Part shown: positions 56,241-64,000 of the stretch, in pieces
Numbering within the stretch: position 1 is the first letter of the stretch
Layout: the number at the start of each line of letters is the position of its first letter
From: Enoplolaimus lenunculus
Taxonomy: Eukaryota > Nematoda > Enoplea > Enoplida > Thoracostomopsidae
Direction of reading: 5' to 3'
DNA: 64,000 nt
Assembly: GCA_030248215.1 (NCBI GenBank)
Contig: JASANG010003778.1
Location: 124,001-188,000, forward strand
The notes under the pieces: model-generated
Seen by the model: the letters and a program-made list of their open reading frames with translations, nothing else
What the model was told of the DNA's origin: nothing
Databases searched by the model: none
Translations under genes and position numbers: made by a program

Positions 56241-56707
56241 CAGGGTGCGACATCGAAATTCCGATTCAATCGAGTTCCGATTCCGATTCAATCGAGTTCC
56301 GATTCCGATTCAATCGAGTTCCGATTCCGATTCAATCGAGTTCCGATTCCGATTCAATCGAGTTCCGATTCCGATTCAATCGAGTTCCGATTCCGATTGC
56401 ACAAGCAGTCGGAATCGGAATTTTGACATTTTAACTTTATAAAACTTTTGCATCATTTTTCTATTAAATTGTGTTCATTGAGTTAATTTATCAATAATTG
56501 ATTGTATTTTAGGTTTACAGAACCAAAAAAAATGAGTGCCAATTTGTTCATGCGATGTTTTTGAAAATTGTTGCCAGCCAACAGACACCCTAAATCAAAA
56601 TATTTGTTAACACAAATTATCCGCACAGTCACAAAATTTGTAGTTCCGATTCCGGTACAAATTTGCTGTTCCTACTCCGATTCAATCCAGTTCCGCTTTG
56701 CATCCTG
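56241..56707. mobile_element. hAT-type MITE ('CAGGGTGCGACATCG' family) carrying a 22-bp minisatellite
   Basis: Left CAGGGTGCGACATCGAAATT, right GTTCCGCTTTGCATCCTG. Flanking GTTTATTC and ATTAATTC agree at 6 of 8 bases. About six copies of CCGATTCAATCGAGTTCCGATT lie at 56264-56398; a single related unit sits in the right arm (56679-56700). Confidence 0.7.
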
Positions 56708-56783
56708 ATTAATTCTACTTTGATCCAACAATACTGGAAGGCACTACATGTCTTTATGCCGTAAACAAGTATGTACATCAAAT

Positions 56784-57604
56784 GGGCGGAGCTACGGAAT
56801 ACGGCCCCCCTATAAATTTTATAAAAATAGTTCATTCTATAGATTTCGACGCGCTGACTTCAACGGTGCCACTTTTAGCGCTGCAGGGCCCCCGGTTCAA
56901 TAATAGTTATGGCCAGGGTGCAACCGGAATTCCGGTTCCGGTTCCGGCATTTTTTCACCTTCCGGTTCCGGTTCCGGTAAATTTTTACCGGATTTAAAAA
57001 TTCCGGTATTATAATTTGGCCGTTTTCTTAACTTTGCTAATTTTTAAGAATCTCTTTTGAAAGCCACTTGTACTCCGAATATAAGCCATTGATGGTGGAT
57101 TTCACTTCAGTCGATGATGAAAATCTAAAATATAACAGATAAAATAAATACCTATGTTCGACTAAGGTTGTTTCACAAATAATAGAGCAAAAAATACGAT
57201 TAAAATGAAATTTTTGGTGAAATGCATTTTTCACTTTCCGGTTCCGGTTCCGGTAAAATTTTCAAATTCCGGTTCCGGTTCCGGTAAATTGTAATTCCGG
57301 TTGCACCCTGGTTATGGCCATCTAAAATTCATCTTTTTACAATACGAAACATGCACAAACACCGATCAAATTTGTGTACGGGATAAAGCTGGTAAAAAAT
57401 TTTACTTTACGAATATGTGTATGATAGATACTTCCTGTTCCAACCTGTGTGTCTTTACACTACAATTTCGACGGCCACAACTTATGAACCGTTGGTCATA
57501 CACCCATAAAAATGGTACCGTTTAATTCAGTTCGTCGAGATTTATAGGATGGACTACTACTTTTTATCAAAATCCCAGGACGGTCCAGATTCCGTACCGC
57601 CGCC
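56784..57604. mobile_element. hAT-type MITE ('ggcggaggtacg' family) interrupted by a second MITE
   Basis: Ends GGGCGGAGCTACGG and CCGTACCGCCGCC; target duplication CATCAAAT at 56776-56783 and 57605-57612. The element is split by the CCGGAACC MITE at 56914-57310. Without that insertion it is about 416 bp, like its relatives. Confidence 0.9.
56914..57310. mobile_element. hAT-type MITE ('CAGGGTGCAACCGGAAT' family), nested copy
   Basis: Terminal inverted repeats CAGGGTGCAACCGGAATTCC and GGAATTACAATTCCGG-type complement ending GCACCCTG. Perfect target duplication GTTATGGC at 56906-56913 and 57311-57318. The target belongs to the 56784 element. The ends are rich in CCGGAA repeats; the middle is AT-rich and unlike any known protein. 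Confidence 0.93.
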
Positions 57605-57907
57605 CATCAAATGTATTTGAAATTGTTTGAACAGCGTTAAATTCTCTAAAACACATTGATCATATTAAGAAACAACTTTACTATGCAGCTTGTAGATGTA
57701 CGTACACGCATCAATAGTGTATCAGGTACACAACATCAAGCCGTTGCTAAGTTCTACGAATAAACAACCAATGGAACATAACAGATTTATACTTTACATC
57801 AACATAGTACTCGTAGTATTATGTTTACTGTTTTGCCGACAGAACAATAAAAGTTATACATTTGATACCAACCAATACTGATGCGAAGTAGAAATGCTTG
57901 CTTTCTC

Positions 57908-58246
57908 TAACCAAGAGTGGATGATCACTCTTTATAACAAGAGTGTGCAACTGGGTACATTCTGTGTATTAAACAATGTACCAGCACGCGTTGCGTTTTT
58001 GTTCTACCCCCCTCAATCATGGGGGGTCTAAGCAAGAGATTAGTATGCTTCAGTACACCTACCCCCCTTAAACAAGGGGGGGTTACAATTTCCTTCTTTA
58101 CTACGATATAAAACTGCATAAAGACCCCCTAAACAAGGGGGGGGCAGACCAAAAACGCAACGCGTGCCGGGTACATTCTTTAATACACAGAATGTACCCA
58201 GTTGCACACTCTTGTTATAAAGAGTAGCCATCCACTCTTGGTTTAA
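57908..58246. mobile_element. MITE family 4, well-preserved copy
   Basis: Ends CTAACCAAGAGTGGATGATC and CCACTCTTGGTTTAACC; both arms carry the CAACTGGGTACATTCTGTG block, GCGTTGCGTTTTTG and C-rich runs. This is the clearest hairpin-forming copy in the window. Confidence 0.8.
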
Positions 58247-58739
58247 CCCAACTGTATCAACTGTTATCAACGAATACAGATGAACCACGCTCGAGACGAT
58301 CTTGAGTACAATGACAATTTTGCTACCGCATAGTTTTCTTAATATATTTTACAGATAAACTGGCATAACATGACACTTAGTTCACGCAACGACAACTGGA
58401 GCTCAGAGTATGTTTTCGAATAAGTACGGTCAAAACAATGCCGACAAAATATCAACGAAACGGCAAACATTCAATGCGAGCAACATACCTTAAACATACT
58501 GATAACTGTTTCAAAAGTATATATAGGCGTGATTAGACACTAAAACTGCAGATAAACGCTAAAAACTAAATATGAGCATAGTACTACTAATATGCCAGAC
58601 CGCGTGCTTTTCTAACGAACTGAAACAACACAGCTTAAATAAGCGATAAAAGTAAATGAAACTCTGAACGAAGCTCGGAGTCATGCGAAGTGTTATATAC
58701 GTATTTGGTACTTAGTGGTCCAAATGTGGAATATATCAG

Positions 58740-58858
58740 TAAGCGTAACGATGAGCCTATGCCTAAGTCTAAGTCTAAACCTAATGTTAGTCTAAGCCTA
58801 AGCCTAAGCCTAATGTTAATCTAAAGCTTAAGCTTATGTTATTATAGTCTCCAAGCGA
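58740..58858. mobile_element. Family C/B MITE core fragment
   Basis: GCCTAAGTCTAAGTCTAAACC and AGCCTAAGCCTAAGCCTAAT, followed by AAAGCTTAAGCTTATG. Terminal repeats are not preserved. Preceded at about 58652-58735 by a fragment resembling the 11040 element (GAACGAAGCTCGGAGTCATG). Confidence 0.5.
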
Positions 58859-58971
58859 CGAAATTAATCAATGATTTCTTTCAAACGAATGTAACTTAGG
58901 CGTGGGTGGAATTTAATAAAGTCGTACTCAAGGCAATTGCAACGATCAGAGTCACACCAGTTTGAAGTTTC

Positions 58972-59190
58972 ATGCTGATTAAACTTGATTTGATCAATCC
59001 AGCAACTACTGCATCTGCGGAACGAACTTATTCAAGGCGTCGAGCGTTATACACTTATATTAAGGTACAGGGCCGAAGCGGAGCAGCCACCCCCATGTGC
59101 CCTTTAGAAGCTCACCCTAACCGGTTGAAACAAAAACCGCCGAAGTTTTGTAATGCGTATGGCTTCTCGCCTCGCCCGCTTCGTTCCTGA
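58972..59190 (+). pseudogene. hAT transposase C-terminal dimerisation fragment (relic)
   Basis: Residues encoded at 58987-59064 read INPATTASAERTYSRRRALYTYI in outline: the P-A-T-x-A-S-A-E-R-x-[FY]-S core followed by a Tyr-rich helix, the hallmark of the hAT-family C-terminal dimerisation region. The frame continues to 59190 without further similarity, and no DDE-type upstream part was recognised. The fragment ends where an unrelated C-rich segment begins (about 59066). It is far too short to be an active transposase, whose usual length is 500-700 residues. It sits among hAT-type MITEs. Confidence 0.7.
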
Positions 59191-59199
59191 GTTTTTGAC

Positions 59200-60480
59200 A
59201 TTCTTCTACCTTGCCTTGATTGTTTTAATGGCTTCACACACTACAAAGACCTTACAGCAACTACATACCAGGTTGCTAAAATGTTAACAAAACTGATTAA
59301 AAACAGTTTAACCACAGCATAAGCTCGGAAACCCTCAGATCAAACGCCTAAAACACTCATGCTCCACCTCTACATTGGGGGGCACCACCATGGAGTTAAG
59401 GGGGATCCCCCAACGCTGTCTGCTCCGGCACCGCTGCAGTCCTCAAAGGCACAAAAACGGTTCAACGAAATGCTGATAATCAGCATTTTCCCGAGTATCG
59501 TTGATGCTTTACCAGTTAACATTTTCATTTTAAGCGGTGTTGAAAACCGAAAACAGCTTTCGGCGTTACTGTAGAGTTAAACTGAATAACTTCACTTTAC
59601 TGGAGCATCTAATTTGTGGAATTTTTTCGCTAAACAACGTAATTTTGGCAAAATAGCACTTTTTAGCATTCGATCATTTTAGGTACCTACCGTTGTGTCC
59701 CCCAATATTAATTTGCTTCTGGCGCCGCAGTAATTTAATGTAGTAATCCTATCAGTTGTTTTTAAACATCGTGTATTAAAATTGTAATCAGCGTATGCAA
59801 CACTTGAAACCAAAATCGGCATCGGCACATCACTAATGTGAAAAAAGTCTACAAAACTGATTCTGAGTGTCTTCAAAAAATTAAACAATATGTATATGCC
59901 TACGAACTACAAAACACATCAGGCATTATACAAACAAAACACATCTATGCCGACCGGCTAATTAAAATAATAAACCTGACAGAATGTCATCTGTAAGAAA
60001 TACTCAAAGCTTATCAACAGTAGCACACTAAATCAGTGCTAAACCAAACTAAAACGGCAGTTAACCATACCAATACGTACAACACATCACACACACCTTT
60101 ACTTAAAAAGTACTATCTTAGCGACATAGTTAAAACAGTGACAAATGATACGCAATATCAAACGCTAGAACATTAGATAAAACTTTTACGATGCAACGCA
60201 ACTGCAAACTTACACAAAGCTGCGACAACGCATAGCTATCGTCAGTACATGTGCCAAGCACGCGAAGCATTTAGAAGAATAAGAAAGTGATATTTTGAGA
60301 AGTACATAGGTAACGAAACTCAAACCAGAGAAATACAATTAGCATTTTGTTTTATGATGCCCTAAGGCAGTTATTATTCAGCACTGAAAATGGCAAACAT
60401 ACGTATCAACGCACGAAGCCACCGAATTTTAGCTTCTTTTCATAAACCAGACGATAGCCACAAAATTTTTGGTAAACGTA
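59200..60480. other. Unassigned AT-rich stretch
   Basis: Between the hAT relic and the 60508 MITE. Apart from a short C-rich block near 59380-59440 (GGGGGATCCCCC palindrome) nothing is recognised. Open frames here are short and show no familiar motif. Confidence 0.5.
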
Positions 60481-60507
60481 AGTCGGTTTACAATATATAA
60501 TATGCAC

Positions 60508-60957
60508 CAGGATGGCAACAAAGGTTCGGATTCGGATTCGGCAAAAACTTGTGGTTCGGATTCGGATTCCGTTGTCGAAAACCCGAATCCAACAGTGTTC
60601 GGCAATGTTTTTTTCAGTTTTAAACAATAAAAATTTTAAATATTTTGCTATATTAATAAAAAAATTTTGTTTCAACTCACAAATCTCAAAACTGAGGTCG
60701 GGAACGAAATATATTAACGTTTAAAAGTTATGCGGCTGGAATCACGTTGATATAATATATATATTCGCGAACAAATTATATATAGATATAACTGAAATTT
60801 GCAACATACAAGATTCGGATTCGGATTCTATAGATATAACTGAAATTTGCAACATACAAGATTCGGATTCGGATTCGGCAAATTAGCAATATATTCCGCA
60901 AATTAGCATTGGATTCGGATTCGAATTAGGTCAAATCGTAGATTCGGTGCCACCCTG
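60508..60957. mobile_element. hAT-type MITE ('CAGGGTGGCAAC' / TTCGGATTCGG family)
   Basis: Ends CAGGATGGCAACAAAGG and TTCGGTGCCACCCTG, 450 bp, with perfect 8-bp target duplication ATATGCAC at 60500-60507 and 60958-60965. Carries GGATTCGGATTCGG repeats near both ends. A 46-bp stretch (TATAGATATAACTGAAATTT...) is duplicated inside near 60781-60870. A relic of the same family starts near 52724. Confidence 0.9.
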
Positions 60958-61380
60958 ATATGCACGTTAGGTCGTATGGCAACAGGATTATGTTACAAGA
61001 TGCTGTAGCCGGCCACTGGTATTCTTTATATGATGGGCATAATTTTGAAAAAATTCATACAAAGCATGTATAACGTTAGCAATAATATCATCATATAAAC
61101 ACGATAATGAATCTCAAGTGCGGATTTCGGATTTTAATTCTCAAGGCGGTCGTATTCATTCAAGTACGTATGTAATATCAGAGTTTTTTGTTCAAATCAT
61201 GTACATTAGCAGCCTGATACGTAAGGAATACATACCAAAGGATGTGCCTCATGGAATAACAAGTTTCTTCCTGATGAAAAAATTGTGCAATTTTTTGAAA
61301 TTCTGTTTAATTCAACAGTAAGCTATTCTCTAACATCCAATTAGGTTCTCAGTTTTCAGCCTGGTGGTTACTTGACCACA

Positions 61381-62398
61381 TCGATTGGTTTCACGCCCCG
61401 ACGTTCGGATTCGCCATAGCGGTCGGTTTCACTTTAGTGGTTTATTTCACCAAAACTGTTGGTTTCACAAACAACAGTTGATTTCACTGCAACGGTTGGT
61501 TTCGTTCCAGGTTACATTCCAACGATTGGTTTAAGCCCAACTGTTGGTATCGCCCTGGCAGCCGGTTTCACCCCTTTCAGAACGTTTGGTTTCAACCTAG
61601 CGGTCTGTTTCACTCTAGCAGTTGGTTTCACCATAGTTGTTCGTCTCACTTCAACAGCTGCTTTCTATCGAAAGATTTGTTACATCCGAACGGTAGTTTA
61701 ACCCTAGCGGTTAGTTTCACTTGAACGGTTGGTTTCACCCCATCGGTTGGCTCCACCAACGGTTATTTCACCCCAACGGTTGAATTCAATCCAACGATTG
61801 ATTTTACTCAACGGTTCGCTTTACCCTGGCGGCCGCTATCAACACGGCGACTAGTTTTAACCCAACGGTTGCTTTCATTTCAACGGTTGGTTTCACCTAA
61901 CAGTTGCTTTCGCTCCGGTGATTGCTTTCACCTCGACCATTGCCTTCACCCAAATGGTTAGTTTTACACCGACTGTTGATTTCCGCTTAACGGTCGGTTT
62001 CACACCAACGATTGCTTTCACCTCGATAGTTGGTTTCATCCCAAAAGTAATCGACGTGTTACCTAACAACCGGTTTCACCTCAACGTTTGGGTTCACCCT
62101 AGCGGTCGGTTGCAGTGCGACGGTTCCTCCACCCCAATGGTTGGTTTCACATCAACGATTGCTTTCACCCCGAAAGTTGGTTTCACCCCAACAGTTGGTG
62201 TTAACCAACGACATCCGTTTGATTCCAAAGATCGATCTCACCTCACCACAAAGATCTGTTTCACTTGGTGGTCGGTTTTACCACAACGGCTGCTTTCACA
62301 CTAATGAATGATTCACATCCAACTTGGTTTCACTTTTATGGTTCCTTAAGCTCAAACGTTTAGTTTCATACAGGTAATCGGTTAATCGGTTTCATCGA
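61381..62398. repeat. Degenerate 18-bp minisatellite, about 1 kb
   Basis: Unit GGTTTCACCCCAACGGTT with many substitutions and small indels. The 18-base period keeps stretches open and gives a TVGFTP-type hexapeptide for up to 128 codons, but frame and stop changes occur. Regarded as a non-coding array. Confidence 0.8.
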
Positions 62399-62909
62399 CT
62401 TTTGTACTCTGTATCAATATAGCTAATAGAATTTACTAGCATTATATGGTAACATAATTACGTATAAGGCGTTGAGACAAAACGAATCGCAATCAAAGTA
62501 CTATAAACGACGTAACTTAACAGTCGATCTCTGATTTTAAATGATTTTTGACTCTAGTAAAAACAGACAAGTTAAAGGTCGACGGTTTTTAAAAATGCGC
62601 ATTTCCCACTCGAGTTATTTATTTCAGTACATAGTCGCAACGAGAAGCTTAAAAATTGTTGCCGTAGTCTGGCAACATTGATTAGTCCGGCTAACGTAAC
62701 AACCTCCATAACTGAAGTCATGTCTCGGCAAACCAGCAGTTATGTAGAAAAATGCTGCAATTTTCCAATAAGAACTCTGCCAAAACTCTCAGATTCGTTT
62801 AAAAAAAATTTTAAGTTATGCATTAATTTATTAAATATATTAACAGAAACACATACGTACGTACGTAATTGATTTATTATGTGTGACTTCAGAATATATA
62901 GTACTTAAC

Positions 62910-63299
62910 CAGGGTGCAACCGGAATTACAATTTACCGGAACCGGAACCGGAATTTGAAAATTTTACCGGAACCGGAAAGTGGAAAATGCATTTCACCAA
63001 AAATTTCATTTTAATCTTATTTTTTGCTCTATTATTTGTGAAATAACCTTAGTCGAACATAGATATTTATTTTATTTGTTGTATTTTAGATTTTCGTCGT
63101 CGACTGAAGTGAAATCCACCATCAATGGCTTATATTCGGAATACAAGTGGCTTTCTAAAGAGATTCTTAAAGATTAGCAAAGTTAAAAAACGGCCAAATT
63201 ATAACACCGGAATTTTTAAATCCGGTAAAAATTTACCGGAACCGGAACCGGAAGGTGAAAAAATGCCGGAACCGGAACCGGAATTCCGGTTGCACCCTG
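62910..63299. mobile_element. hAT-type MITE ('CAGGGTGCAACCGGAAT' family), intact copy
   Basis: 390 bp, ends CAGGGTGCAACCGGAATT and AATTCCGGTTGCACCCTG, perfect 8-bp target duplication TACTTAAC at 62902-62909 and 63300-63307. The interior is close to the 56914 copy (in inverted orientation) and the 63706 copy. Confidence 0.93.
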
Positions 63300-63705
63300 T
63301 ACTTAACATCGAACCATAGGCATATGAATCAAATTATATACCAGGGTTTCAACAGGAACTAAATTTTGCTGCAGCAGGCTCAGGAACAGGAATTTAATTT
63401 TTTTGCAGGAACCGAAACATGACTTTCAAATAAATTTCATCACCGAATTACTGTTGCACTTTTTAGAAAACTTGCAATGCTGGTTTAAAAGAATATTCCT
63501 GCAATTTTGTCGTGAATTTTTGCGAAAACACATCAAAACGGGAAGCGACTAATGAAATTTAAAAGTAAGCGCTTGACATGCAGAACCCCGAGAATAGTTT
63601 GAACTCGATTACTAATATTTAAACGGTTTCCTAAATATTGGAGCACAGAGTCAGCCAAATATTAACTACTAAGATAAGAAGATCAGCGTTGCAAACGCCA
63701 GAAAC

Positions 63706-64000
63706 CAGGGTGCAACCGGAATTACAATTTACCGGAACCGGAACCGGAATTTGAAAATTTTACCGGAACCGGAACCGGAAAGTGAAAAACGCATTTCACC
63801 AAAAAATTCATTTTAATCGTATTTTTTGCTCTATTATTTGCGAAATAACCTTAGTCGAACATAGGTATTTATTTTATTTGTTGTATTTTAGATTTTCATC
63901 ATCGAATGAAGTGAAATCCACCATCAATGGCTTATATTTGGAGTACAATTGGCTTTCAAAAGAGATTCTTAAAAATTAGCAAAGTTAAGAAAACGGCTAA
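63706..64000. mobile_element. hAT-type MITE ('CAGGGTGCAACCGGAAT' family), cut by window end
   Basis: Starts CAGGGTGCAACCGGAATTAC at 63706 and continues past base 64000 in the same orientation as 62910-63299, with about ten differences over 150 bases compared by eye. Confidence 0.9.

Noticed and set aside
61459-62304. Frames with repeated TVGFTP
   Set aside because: Period-18 minisatellite; frame shifts between units, no start or splice context. Kept only as a low-level finding.
62980-63979. Conserved ~65-codon frames in the CAGGGTGCAACC elements (FHQKFHFNxIFCS) as a real protein
   Set aside because: The similarity follows from repeat copies of the same MITE; the frame has no start context of note or known domain and is on opposite strands in different copies.

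Overview
The window is eukaryotic DNA from an AT-rich, intron-rich animal genome. Three protein-coding genes are spread over roughly 52 kb as about 50 short exons. All 47 introns I could delimit are GT-AG. Two genes (methionine synthase and UDP-glucose pyrophosphorylase) read like their vertebrate counterparts almost residue for residue. The third is a secreted class-I-type haem peroxidase, related to the 'putative ascorbate peroxidases' known from cnidarians and molluscs and not known from vertebrates. This suggests a non-vertebrate metazoan, probably a marine invertebrate. I cannot name the phylum.

Layout. (1) 1029-29206, plus strand: methionine synthase (MTR), 30 visible exons. The first exon (about 35 residues) lies left of the window, and the other ~1,227 residues are all present. 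(2) 29207-32124: spacer made mainly of inverted-repeat elements. (3) 32125-40372, plus strand: a complete seven-exon, 370-residue secreted peroxidase. (4) 40373-42579: short spacer between convergent genes, with fragments of inverted-repeat elements and one complete copy close to the UGP2 stop. (5) 42580-51837, minus strand: UDP-glucose pyrophosphorylase (UGP2), 13 exons, 489 residues plus stop. Its short first exon was not found. (6) 51838-64000: no host exon recognised. This part is dense in short transposon-like elements and minisatellites and holds one hAT transposase relic.

The main feature of the non-coding DNA is its load of short non-autonomous DNA transposons (MITEs). At least eight families occur, several in four or more copies. 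Some have perfect 8-bp target-site duplications typical of the hAT superfamily. One copy is nested in another, and the empty site is visible in a relative elsewhere in the window. One broad group carries (TTAGGC)n arrays, the hexamer known as the nematode telomere repeat, between its terminal inverted repeats. Two copies of a Helitron/HINE-like element end just upstream of two MTR splice acceptors. Four minisatellites (periods 18, 20, 21 and 22 bp) create long but spurious open frames.

The three genes are not an operon or pathway cluster. They are housekeeping one-carbon metabolism (MTR), nucleotide-sugar synthesis (UGP2) and a probable extracellular peroxide-using enzyme. I saw no CRISPR array, rRNA, intact tRNA or virus-derived element.
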